Positions 1 through 5,507 of a stretch of 5,507 bases of DNA are shown here, piece by piece. The notes beneath the pieces were generated by a model, which did not search any database, was not told the origin of the DNA, and was given only the letters and a program-made list of their open reading frames with translations. Position 1 is the first letter of the stretch. The number at the start of each line of letters is the position of its first letter. The DNA comes from an uncultured Porphyromonadaceae bacterium (GTDB lineage Bacteria; Bacteroidota; Bacteroidia; Bacteroidales; Muribaculaceae), in assembly GCA_947177595.1 (NCBI GenBank), contig CAMWUZ010000127.1, positions 1 to 5,507 of the forward strand, given 5' to 3'. The translations under genes were made by a program, and so were the position numbers.

Positions 1-33
1 GAAGAATTATAATAAATAAATTAATTAAAACTT

Positions 34-624
34 ATGAAAAGACAAATTGTAAGATTGTTGTGTTTTATACTCGCTAGCCTGAGTATAAATATCGGTTATT
101 CACAGGATACCACATGTGTGAAAGGGATAAATTATAAGCTGTTTCCCAACAGTAAAGAGGCTACTGTGATAGCTAAGGACGGTGGTTATAGTGGAAATGT
201 AAATATTCCCAATAAATTAACAATTGATTATGAACCTTACACTGTTACTGGAATTGGTAGTGGAGCGTTTTCGGACTGTTCTCAGTTAAAGGAAGTTATA
301 ATACCTTCATCAGTTATCGGAATCATGGAGAATGCTTTTACAAATGTTCCGGTAGGGTTGAATATCTACATAAATCAGTCTAAAGTGATTAATTTCGTAA
401 AAAAAGCATTTGATCAGAGCTGTTATGAGAATGCCACTATATATCTGCCAACTGAATCAATATTGAAGCAATACAAAAATAACGCATATTGGGGCAAGTT
501 TACCAAAACAGGTATTGTACCGAAAGCTAAATCTGATGGTGTTGATCGTCGAAGCCAACTCGAGAAGACAATGGGTAACAAGAGAATGAAGACTAGTTCA
601 AAATCAAAAAAAATAACATTCTGA
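34..624 (+). CDS. Secreted BspA-type leucine-rich-repeat protein (short)
   Basis: A 196-residue protein with a signal peptide: basic start MKRQ, hydrophobic stretch about 5-21, likely cleavage near GYSQ (residue 24). Residues 71-102 form one LRR_5/BspA unit (G-AF--C--L--V-IP-SV--I---AF). Residues 122-156 repeat the pattern in the form that usually caps such proteins (AF---CY--AT-YLP followed by Y-N--YW-KF). Most BspA-like proteins are much longer and carry many repeats, so this is a minimal version. The tail from about residue 164 is strongly basic and looks disordered. Family knowledge links such repeats to surface adhesion or protein binding; the role here is unknown. Its stop is one base before the next start, so the two are very likely co-transcribed. 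The 33-base upstream leader is AT-rich with no clear Shine-Dalgarno, as is common in Bacteroidetes; no promoter is visible before the window edge. Confidence 0.85.
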   Translation: MKRQIVRLLCFILASLSINIGYSQDTTCVKGINYKLFPNSKEATVIAKDGGYSGNVNIPNKLTIDYEPYTVTGIGSGAFSDCSQLKEVIIPSSVIGIMENAFTNVPVGLNIYINQSKVINFVKKAFDQSCYENATIYLPTESILKQYKNNAYWGKFTKTGIVPKAKSDGVDRRSQLEKTMGNKRMKTSSKSKKITF

Positions 625-625
625 T

Positions 626-1036
626 ATGAAAAAAATTATATTAATTTTTGCTTTAATAGTACTTGCACTGAGTTCACTTCAAGCTCAGAATGTAGTAACC
701 TGTGCCAAGCAGGAGTTGTTACAAGGACAAAAAGCACAACTGTCAAAACAATATGGAAGTGAACAAGTTGAAAGTGCTTTAAACGGTGAAATTAAAGAAG
801 GGATGCCTGAAGGACTATTATTGAAGGCATTTAATACTGAATCAGTAAAATACGATGCAGAAGGATGTAAGGCTTATAATATTTATAATGATGATATTCT
901 TAAAAAACGGAAGCCGAATATGCCTAAACCTAATCCATTATATTTTGTGATTGTATCAGATAAAAAAGTTGTGAAGATTAAACCCGGAGAAAAGAATTCT
1001 AGATATAAGATTAGAAATGGGACTATAATATATTAA
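626..1036 (+). CDS. Small exported protein of unknown function
   Basis: A 136-residue protein with a clear Sec signal peptide (MKK, hydrophobic residues 4-18, likely cleavage after LQA at residue 20). The mature part is about 116 residues and has only two cysteines, C26 and C81, which could form a disulfide outside the cytoplasm. Residues 54-70 (GEIKEGMPEGLLLKAF) resemble the G-M---E-----AFG segment of SmpA/BamE-like small envelope proteins, followed by a beta-rich half ending in YFVIVSDKKVVKI; this resemblance is weak and I would not name it on that basis. The start lies one base after the upstream stop (TGA-t-ATG), so translation is probably coupled to the BspA-like gene. Both genes share an AT-rich composition unlike the sulfatase region. 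I do not recognise a specific family. Confidence 0.8.
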   Translation: MKKIILIFALIVLALSSLQAQNVVTCAKQELLQGQKAQLSKQYGSEQVESALNGEIKEGMPEGLLLKAFNTESVKYDAEGCKAYNIYNDDILKKRKPNMPKPNPLYFVIVSDKKVVKIKPGEKNSRYKIRNGTIIY

Positions 1037-1087
1037 ATCTCATTATATAGAAATCTACAAAATATTATTGTGAGATAAACCATAAAG

Positions 1088-1129
1088 AATCAAGTCCATC
1101 TTCAATCTATCAAGAAGTTGGACTTGATT
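1088..1129 (+). terminator. Long hairpin after the two-gene unit, probable terminator
   Basis: Positions 1088-1098 (AATCAAGTCCA) pair perfectly with 1119-1129 (TGGACTTGATT). After one T/T mismatch, CTTC at 1100-1103 pairs with GAAG at 1114-1117, leaving a 10-base loop. The stem begins 52 bases after the stop at 1036. The downstream T-run is short (ATTTGT), so it is a weak intrinsic terminator by the usual rule, though the stem is long. The dyad could equally act in the opposite direction for the minus-strand gene ending at 1251. Confidence 0.5.
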
Positions 1130-1153
1130 TGTATGATAGGGAGTAGGATAGGC

Positions 1154-1252
1154 TTTCAAATGAATTATAACTTTGAAATGATATTAAATTCACCATGTTG
1201 CAATCCCATTCCAATTTGATGAAAGTGTAGTAGGATTGGTGATATTGAATTT
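1154..1252. repeat. AT-rich dyads and a direct repeat in the convergent spacer
   Basis: TTTCAAA at 1154-1160 pairs with TTTGAAA at 1172-1178 across an 11-base loop. Further on, AAATTCA at 1186-1192 pairs with TGAATTT at 1246-1252, enclosing CAATCC at 1201-1206 paired with GGATTG at 1233-1238. The outer arms are also part of a 14-base direct repeat (1179-1192 and 1240-1253, 12 of 14 identical). The outer right arm overlaps the stop codon of the minus-strand gene. These may help end transcription from either side; AT-rich spacers produce such matches readily, so the functional claim is weak. Confidence 0.3.
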
Positions 1253-1874
1253 AGGAAATGATGGTGTCTTCTTGGGAGGATACCATGCCGCGGATACGGT
1301 AGCGGATACCGGTACGCTGTCCGGCTGTATAGATAAAAGTTTCGTTTGAGCCGGGGCGGCTTACTTCATTAAAATATAGCGGAGCGTTCTGGGTAAGGCT
1401 CTTGAATTTGACAACATCCCCCGGATACAAACGTCCGTGCTCAGAATGAACGACTTTGAATAATCCCTTTTCCATGCATATCAGATTGCAGATTCTGTCC
1501 GGTAGCCAAGTGAGCTCTATCACACTGCCGGGGATTATTTCATCCGTCGTGATTGTTTCACCGATATATTCCGACGATTGTATATCCTGACTTTTATAGC
1601 AGTTGATAAAATCCTCGATACTGTTATATCCTAAGAAATTGACTAATGATAAAATAGTGTATTTATACGGTTTGTACGCTGAGGATACATCTTTGTTATA
1701 ACCCCAGATGCGTTTTAATGTAGAACCGGATACTCTTTTACCGACTTTGCTCAGTTCTTCAGACAAGTAATCGAAATCCCGGGGAGAAGACAAACCTCTG
1801 CCAAGCCTCTTTTCAACTGCCATACACAGATTTGAAATATATTCCTTGTTCTCAGTGAGCTGTCTGTCAATCAT
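1251..1874 (-). CDS. Bacteroidetes-type protein, putative DNA-binding N-terminus with beta-rich C-terminus
   Basis: A 207-residue cytoplasmic protein with no signal peptide or membrane segment. Residues 12-92 look all-helical. They carry the pattern SGSTLKRIWGY (49-59) followed by YTILSLVNFLGYNSIEDF (72-89), which I recognise as recurrent in uncharacterised Bacteroidetes proteins; it resembles a helix-turn-helix-like bundle, so DNA binding is an inference. Residues 113-195 are rich in predicted strands (GSVIELTW, GLFKVVHSEHGRLYPGDVVKF, APLYFNEV, IRYRIRG) and may form a small beta domain for ligand or partner sensing. The chosen ATG at 1874 gives a full N-terminal helix; M18 is a possible later start but would cut into it. 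The gene stands alone: the next gene upstream on this strand ends at a strong terminator. A -7 element and phased repeats lie about 50-75 bases upstream. No specific function can be named. Confidence 0.8.
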   Translation of the reverse strand: MIDRQLTENKEYISNLCMAVEKRLGRGLSSPRDFDYLSEELSKVGKRVSGSTLKRIWGYNKDVSSAYKPYKYTILSLVNFLGYNSIEDFINCYKSQDIQSSEYIGETITTDEIIPGSVIELTWLPDRICNLICMEKGLFKVVHSEHGRLYPGDVVKFKSLTQNAPLYFNEVSRPGSNETFIYTAGQRTGIRYRIRGMVSSQEDTIIS

Positions 1875-1925
1875 TTAAATGGTGTTATGTATTTCTTTTG
1901 AGTGTAAAATTAGTAAAAAGAGTCA

Positions 1926-1950
1926 ATCCAAACATATCCATCTTAATCCA
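1926..1950 (-). promoter_or_regulatory. Putative promoter with three helically phased ATCCA repeats
   Basis: On the minus strand 1936-1929 reads TATGTTTG, a perfect match to the Bacteroidetes -7 consensus TAnnTTTG, which would give a leader of roughly 45-50 bases for the gene starting at 1874. No good -33 TTTG is seen at the expected distance. The + strand word ATCCA occurs at 1926-1930, 1936-1940 and 1946-1950, exactly 10 bp apart; the last two copies extend to ATCCATCTT. Repeats on one face of the helix overlapping a promoter suggest an operator, possibly bound by the adjacent gene's own product; that is inference. Confidence 0.4.
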
Positions 1951-1980
1951 TCTTTCTAATCTGATTTCTGAATTCCTTGC

Positions 1981-2135
1981 TGACCACCCGATTTTGCCAC
2001 CACCTCTAAAGCAGAGACATCACGTGTGGTGTCCGTTGGGCTTCCTACGGTTGATAGTCCCGCTACTAGCCACTGCCGTCATCATCCCGCATAATCCATC
2101 GCCAAGCCTGAAGTCCTTACCCACCTTAAAGACCT
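1981..2135. other. GC-richer segment with adjoining hairpins, no convincing gene
   Basis: This is most of a 321-base gap without a credible gene (1875-2195). Positions 1981-2130 are about 53% G+C by my count, against an AT-rich stretch just before it. Three short stems adjoin: CTCT/AGAG (2004-2007 with 2013-2016), GACATCAC/GTGGTGTC (2016-2023 with 2026-2033, one G-U pair, centred on CACGTG), and CCGT/ACGG (2033-2036 with 2047-2050, extended by GG/CC after a T/T mismatch). An open + strand frame spans 1898-2140 and a minus-strand frame with no good start runs in from the terminator to a stop near 2020. Neither looks like a normal protein with a leader. It could be a structured RNA, a degraded coding remnant or a piece of a repeated element. 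Confidence 0.3.
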
Positions 2136-2142
2136 TATGAGT

Positions 2143-2175
2143 AAAAAAAGAGACCGCCCGAAAAGAGCGGTCTCT
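2143..2175 (-). terminator. Intrinsic terminator of the sulfatase gene
   Basis: A perfect 9-bp stem, AGAGACCGC at 2149-2157 with GCGGTCTCT at 2167-2175, encloses a 9-base loop. Read on the minus strand it is followed directly by a run of seven T (positions 2149 down to 2143, partly within the stem base). It starts about 20 bases past the sulfatase stop at 2196. There is no T-run on the + strand side, so it acts in one direction only. Confidence 0.9.
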
Positions 2176-2195
2176 CAGATTATATAGATGTGGGA

Positions 2196-3788
2196 TTAGT
2201 CAGCTATAGGATACTGTTCGCGGATAGGATCGTCATACTGCTCCTGAGCCGCTTTCAGTTTCGCCATCATGCGCTTTGTAACCTCCTCGGTGCCGGGCTT
2301 GCCGAATATATTCTTCATTTCGGTGGGATCCTCCTGAAGATCATAGAGTTCCCAGTGGTCGATGTCGTTATAGAAGTGAATCAGCTTATAGCGGTCATCG
2401 CGCACACCGTAGTGACGTTTGACGGCGTGCTCGGCAGGATACTCATAGTAGTGGTAGTAGAGATTGTCGCGCCACTCTTCAGGACCCTTTTCATCGCGGA
2501 GCAGAGGAAGAAGGGATACCCCCTGCATATCTTCGGGCACTTCCACGCCGGCGAGTTCAAGGAATGTGGGGGCGTAGTCGATGTTCTGCACCATTTCAGG
2601 CACATCTCCGCGGCGGTTGAAACCTTCGGGAAGAAGCATCACGAGGGGAGTGCGGAAAGATTCCTCATACATGAATCGCTTGTCAAACCAACCGTGTTCG
2701 CCCATATAGAAACCCTGGTCACTGGTATAGACAACGAGGGTGTTGTCAAGCATATCGTGCTCTTCGAGATAGTCAAGCACCTTGCCTACATTGTCGTCAA
2801 GGCTCTTCACAACCTTCATGTAGTCGCGCATATATCTCTGGTACTTCCACTCGGCGAGCTCCTTACCGCTGAGGTTCTTGGCATAGAAGTCGTCGATAAT
2901 CGGCTGGTAGAACGCATCATAAACCGCCCGCTGCGCGCTGTCCATTCTGCCGATAAACGCAAGATAGGTGCCTTTGAGCGGAGTCTTTACTGTGTCGTTC
3001 AGCATCTTGAGGTCATAGATGATGTCAAGATCCTTGGCGATTGACATTTCCTGAGCCGCTGCCGCGGGACGGCCTTCGTAATCGTCATAGAAGTTTTCGG
3101 GAACAGGGAAATTGGTGTCCTCAAACAGAGCGAGGTCGCAGGTGTCGGCGAGCCAGTCGCGGTGAATTGCCTTATGATGAATCAGCAGAGCGAAAGGTTT
3201 GCTCTTGTCGCGCTCGTTTTCAAGCCAGTTGAGGCTCTTTTCTGTTATGATATTGGTGAGATAGCCGTGCTCCTTGATAGTGTCTCCGTTTTCGTGAATA
3301 AAGCGGGGGTTATAGTAGTCACCTTGACCCGGCACAACCTCCCAGCGGTCAAATCCGGTGGGAAGGGTCTCGAGATGCCATTTACCGAAGATGGCGGTCT
3401 CATAACCGGCGTTCTGCAAATATTTCGGAAAGGTGGGCTGACTGCCGTCAAACACACTTATCTCGTTGCTCACAAAGCCGTTTTTATGGCTATGCTTACC
3501 GGTGAGCATACAAGCTCTTGATGGACCGCTCAGGGAGTTGGCAACAAAGCTGTTGGTGAATTTAACACCGTCGCGGGCAATACGATCGAGGTTGGGGGTA
3601 TTCATGTAGCGGGTGTCATAGCAGCTCATCATCTGGGCGGTATGGTCATCCGTCATGATATACACTATATTCATCGGTTTCTGCTGTGTCTGCTCGGCGG
3701 TCTTGGCTGTGGAGCAGCTCACAAATGGTACTATCGCGGCTGCGGCGGCAACCGGAACGGTCATTGTGGTGGGTTTCAGATGTCTCAT
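2196..3788 (-). CDS. Ser-type S1 family sulfatase, lipoprotein (possible GlcNAc-6-O-sulfatase)
   Basis: A 530-residue formylglycine-dependent sulfatase that hydrolyses sulfate esters on glycans. The signature SLSGPSRACMLTG (85-97) matches the family pattern, and S87 is the residue converted to formylglycine, so this is the Ser type. Further active-site candidates are D47-D48 (MTDDH), R91, K136 and H138 (GKWHL), H209 (HHKAIHR), D357-Q358 (TSDQG) and K370 (HGWFDKR). The N-terminus is a lipoprotein signal: hydrophobic residues 11-23 ending in FVSC with C25 as lipidated cysteine; no acidic pair follows it, so surface export is not indicated and a periplasmic position is more likely. The GQGDYYNP (154-161) and HKAIHR segments recall the N-acetylglucosamine-6-sulfatase group (SulfAtlas S1_11), suggesting mucin or glycosaminoglycan substrates; this assignment is tentative. 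Length is normal for the family. It diverges from its maturase gene and ends at a strong terminator. Confidence 0.95.
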   Translation of the reverse strand: MRHLKPTTMTVPVAAAAAIVPFVSCSTAKTAEQTQQKPMNIVYIMTDDHTAQMMSCYDTRYMNTPNLDRIARDGVKFTNSFVANSLSGPSRACMLTGKHSHKNGFVSNEISVFDGSQPTFPKYLQNAGYETAIFGKWHLETLPTGFDRWEVVPGQGDYYNPRFIHENGDTIKEHGYLTNIITEKSLNWLENERDKSKPFALLIHHKAIHRDWLADTCDLALFEDTNFPVPENFYDDYEGRPAAAAQEMSIAKDLDIIYDLKMLNDTVKTPLKGTYLAFIGRMDSAQRAVYDAFYQPIIDDFYAKNLSGKELAEWKYQRYMRDYMKVVKSLDDNVGKVLDYLEEHDMLDNTLVVYTSDQGFYMGEHGWFDKRFMYEESFRTPLVMLLPEGFNRRGDVPEMVQNIDYAPTFLELAGVEVPEDMQGVSLLPLLRDEKGPEEWRDNLYYHYYEYPAEHAVKRHYGVRDDRYKLIHFYNDIDHWELYDLQEDPTEMKNIFGKPGTEEVTKRMMAKLKAAQEQYDDPIREQYPIAD

Positions 3789-3818
3789 TTATTAATTTAA
3801 GGTTTTGAGATTATATCG

Positions 3819-3826
3819 CAAAGATA
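3819..3826 (-). promoter_or_regulatory. -7 promoter element of the sulfatase gene
   Basis: The minus strand reads TATCTTTG, a perfect match to the Bacteroidetes -7 consensus TAnnTTTG. It lies 30 bases upstream of the sulfatase ATG at 3788, implying a leader of about 25 bases. The leader is AT-rich (TTAAATTAATAA before ATG) with no Shine-Dalgarno, as is common for this phylum. No clear -33 TTTG is found, so an activator may be needed; that is inference. Confidence 0.55.
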
Positions 3827-3849
3827 GCGTGTTTTTCTGTCATTTGAAT

Positions 3850-3857
3850 TAATTTTG
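3850..3857 (+). promoter_or_regulatory. -7 promoter element of the maturase gene
   Basis: TAATTTTG is a perfect TAnnTTTG match placed 30 bases before the ATG at 3888. It lies only 23 bases from the opposing sulfatase element at 3819-3826, so the two form a compact divergent promoter. A clear -33 TTTG is missing here too. Its position inside any longer reading of the maturase frame supports the ATG at 3888 as the start. Confidence 0.55.
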
Positions 3858-3887
3858 TATAGATTATCCAAGTTTTTTGTCTTTATT

Positions 3888-5081
3888 ATGATAAATCCGT
3901 TCTCTCATCCTATTTATGTGATGCCTAAGCCGGTGGGCAGTGCTTGCAATCTGGCGTGTGAATATTGCTATTATCTTGAGAAGAAGGGATATTACCCTGA
4001 TGCGCGCAAGCAGTTGATGAGCGAGGCTACTCTCGAGGAGTTCATCAAGCAATATATCGAGGCTCAGACTGTGCCGGAAGTGATGTTTACCTGGCATGGA
4101 GGTGAGGCAACGATGCGACCGGTGGATTTCTATCGCAAGGCAATGGAACTTCAGAAAAAGTATGCCGGAGGCAGACGGATAGAGAATTGTCTTCAGACAA
4201 ACGGAACTCTGCTGACAGACGAATGGTGTATTTTTCTGAAAGAAAATGACTGGCTGGTCGGTGTGTCCGTTGACGGTCCGCAGGAGTTTCATGACGAGTA
4301 CCGGCGCACTTCGGGGGGCAAGGCTTCGTTTATGAATGTGATGCGGGGAATCAAATTGCTGCAGCGGCATGGTGTTGAATGGAACGCTCTTGCAGTCGTA
4401 AATGATTATAATGCGGATTATCCAAGAGAGTTTTACCGATTCTTCAAGGAGATGGGATGCCGGTTTATTCAGTTCACCCCTGTTGTGGAGCGCATCGCGT
4501 CAAATGATATGCTTGCCGATGTCGCCACTGCCGGCGAAATGGCGCCATTCTCGGTTACTCCGGAGCAGTGGGGCAATTTTCTGATAGGAGTGTTTGACGA
4601 ATGGGTAAAAGAAGATGTCGGAAAGATTTTCGTGCAGATTTTTGACGCGACTCTCGCCAATTGGGTAGGGGAGCAGCCGGGAGTCTGCACGCTGGCGAAG
4701 AACTGCGGTCATGCGGCGGCAATGGAGTGGAACGGAGACGTTTATTCCTGCGACCACTTCGTTTTCCCGGCATACAAGCTCGGCAATATTCATGAGAAGC
4801 ATCTGATAGAGATGATGAGCAGCGACCAGCAGCAGCGATTCGGCTCTATAAAGCATGGTTCTCTTCCGGCACAATGCCGCGGGTGCAGATGGCTCTTTGC
4901 CTGCAATGGCGAGTGCCCGAGAAACCGGTTCGCCGTCACCGTTTCGGGTGAGCCGGGTCTAAATTATCTGTGTGAGGGCTACCGGCGCTATTTCGAGCAT
5001 GTGGCTCCGTATATGGACTTTATGGCGGCTGAACTTCAGGCCGGTCGTCCACCGGCAAATGTCAATGGCAAACGATTCTAA
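3888..5081 (+). CDS. chuR: Anaerobic sulfatase-maturating enzyme (radical SAM, anSME)
   Basis: A 397-residue cytoplasmic radical SAM enzyme that oxidises a Ser or Cys in unfolded sulfatases to formylglycine without oxygen. The SAM-binding [4Fe-4S] motif is C20-x3-C24-x2-C27, followed by WHGGEATMRP (69-78) and LQTNGTLL (102-109). The C-terminal SPASM-type region carries the eight cysteines expected for two auxiliary [4Fe-4S] clusters: C267, C273, C288, C330, C333, C339, C343 and C362. D289, directly after C288, matches the Asp proposed as catalytic base in the Clostridium perfringens enzyme. Length fits the family (about 370-415). I chose the ATG at 3888; an in-frame TTG at 3855 would add 11 residues but lies within the -7 promoter element. 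The natural client is the divergent Ser-type sulfatase. The symbol follows the Bacteroides thetaiotaomicron homologue, first named for chondroitin sulfate and heparin utilisation. Confidence 0.95.
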   Translation: MINPFSHPIYVMPKPVGSACNLACEYCYYLEKKGYYPDARKQLMSEATLEEFIKQYIEAQTVPEVMFTWHGGEATMRPVDFYRKAMELQKKYAGGRRIENCLQTNGTLLTDEWCIFLKENDWLVGVSVDGPQEFHDEYRRTSGGKASFMNVMRGIKLLQRHGVEWNALAVVNDYNADYPREFYRFFKEMGCRFIQFTPVVERIASNDMLADVATAGEMAPFSVTPEQWGNFLIGVFDEWVKEDVGKIFVQIFDATLANWVGEQPGVCTLAKNCGHAAAMEWNGDVYSCDHFVFPAYKLGNIHEKHLIEMMSSDQQQRFGSIKHGSLPAQCRGCRWLFACNGECPRNRFAVTVSGEPGLNYLCEGYRRYFEHVAPYMDFMAAELQAGRPPANVNGKRF

Positions 5082-5095
5082 AACTATCTTGAATT

Positions 5096-5296
5096 ATGGA
5101 TGATAAAAAGCGAAAGACCTTAGCCAAATTCGGCTTGGTATGCGGTATAATAATGATTGTCTGCGGAATAATCATTACTGTAGTCTCAGCGATGGATGTT
5201 GAGGTCAGACCATTCTGGCGAATATTAAGCGGCGTTTTCTTCATTGCCTTAGGCACACTTTACTGGATAACCAACTCCCGCGCCCTCAAAAAGTAA
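5096..5296 (+). CDS. Small two-helix inner-membrane protein, function unknown
   Basis: A 66-residue protein with a basic, charged N-terminus (MDDKKRKTLAK), a hydrophobic helix at about 12-32, a short polar loop with D and E (34-37), a second hydrophobic helix at about 42-59 and a basic end (SRALKK). By the positive-inside rule both ends face the cytoplasm. It begins 14 bases after the maturase stop on the same strand with no visible promoter or terminator between, so co-transcription is likely, but a link to sulfatase maturation is not shown. The intact frame and typical hydrophobic hairpin support a real gene; a frame on the opposite strand across the same bases lacks such features. I do not recognise a family. 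Confidence 0.75.
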   Translation: MDDKKRKTLAKFGLVCGIIMIVCGIIITVVSAMDVEVRPFWRILSGVFFIALGTLYWITNSRALKK

Positions 5297-5313
5297 AATT
5301 TGTCCTCGGGGGA

Positions 5314-5507
5314 TTATAGGCGGATTTTGAATGTGCGACGGGCGAAGCGGATGATGTACATTCCTTTTGCGAGGTTTGATATTGTGTCCCCTCCGTTTGC
5401 GGCGGCAACCTTTGTTCCGGAGGCGCTGTAAACCGTGGCGCTGCCTTTTCCGTGCAGCACGATGGCGCCGTCCTCCACCGTCACGTAGTTCCTGCGCTGT
5501 ATCTCCT
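5314..5507 (-). CDS. C-terminal end of a secreted/surface protein with sorting-tail-like domain (partial)
   Basis: A minus-strand frame enters from the right edge and ends at the TAA at 5314-5316, giving 63 complete codons; the start and most of the protein lie outside the window. The sequence runs NYVTVEDGAIVLHGKGSATV, then YSASGTKVAAANGG, then LAKGMYIIRFARRTFKIRL. The pattern VYSASG-KV ... LAKGMYIIRF ... K-R-L is typical of the beta-sandwich C-terminal domain of Bacteroidetes proteins sorted by the type IX secretion system, or its close look-alikes in gut Bacteroidales. It probably belongs to a large extracellular or cell-surface enzyme or adhesin, whose catalytic part cannot be seen. It converges on the small membrane gene with a 17-base gap. 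Confidence 0.8.
   Translation of the reverse strand, partial: EIQRRNYVTVEDGAIVLHGKGSATVYSASGTKVAAANGGDTISNLAKGMYIIRFARRTFKIRL

Noticed and set aside
1898..2140. 80-codon + strand frame in the gap before the sulfatase terminator
   Set aside because: It overlaps the regulator promoter region, has no signal, domain or convincing leader, and ends in low-complexity Pro/Leu/Ser sequence.
2190..3044. Long + strand open frame (284 codons) opposite the sulfatase 3' half
   Set aside because: It is antisense to a sulfatase with clear motifs and its composition follows from the codon use of that gene; the product resembles no protein family.
3855..3887. TTG start giving the maturase 11 more residues
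   Set aside because: The TTG lies inside the -7 promoter element, so it would be upstream of the likely transcript start; the ATG at 3888 begins the normal anSME N-terminus.
3864..4370. 168-codon minus-strand frame across the maturase 5' region
   Set aside because: It is antisense to the radical SAM domain, whose catalytic motifs are intact, and its translation resembles nothing known.
5062..5256. 64-codon minus-strand frame opposite the small membrane gene
   Set aside because: It overlaps the maturase end and the membrane protein, and is rich in Ile/Pro/Thr as expected of a shadow frame; the + strand frame has the coherent membrane-hairpin layout.
1..5507. CRISPR array, tRNA, rRNA or intact insertion sequence
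   Set aside because: I saw no regularly spaced repeats with spacers, no cloverleaf or rRNA segment, and no transposase or paired terminal inverted repeats.

Overview
The window looks like a chromosomal piece of a gut Bacteroidales bacterium, plausibly of the Muribaculaceae/Bacteroides/Prevotella kind. The evidence is a Ser-type S1 sulfatase lipoprotein next to an anaerobic sulfatase-maturating enzyme, a BspA-type leucine-rich-repeat protein, a C-terminal tail resembling a type IX secretion sorting domain, AT-rich leaders with no clear Shine-Dalgarno, and several copies of the Bacteroidetes -7 promoter element TAnnTTTG. Genus cannot be fixed from sequence alone.

Layout. Positions 34-1036 (+) hold two small exported proteins of unknown role, one base apart and visibly AT-rich (sampled lines about one third G+C). 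They are followed by a 214-base spacer containing several dyads, one of which is a long hairpin and probable terminator. Positions 1251-1874 (-) encode a Bacteroidetes-type protein with a helical, probably DNA-binding N-terminus and a beta-rich C-terminus. Its upstream region carries a -7 element and three ATCCA words spaced exactly 10 bp apart. Positions 1875-2195 lack a convincing gene: they hold that promoter region, a GC-richer hairpin-containing stretch of unknown nature, and the strong terminator of the sulfatase gene.

The core is 2196-5081. A Ser-type sulfatase lipoprotein (-) and its radical-SAM maturase (+) are transcribed divergently from a 99-base region with a perfect -7 element facing each way. 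The maturase installs formylglycine on a Ser or Cys in the cytoplasm before or during export; the sulfatase then removes sulfate from a glycan in the envelope. A 66-residue two-helix membrane protein follows the maturase by 14 bases and is probably co-transcribed. At the right edge, 5314-5507 (-) is the C-terminal end of a secreted or cell-surface protein with a sorting-tail-like sequence, converging on the small membrane gene with only 17 bases between them.

The best-supported system is the self-contained sulfatase plus maturase pair, a known kind of arrangement. The less explained parts are the phased repeat at the putative regulator's promoter, the GC-richer structured segment at 1981-2135, and the AT-rich two-gene secreted-protein unit at the left.
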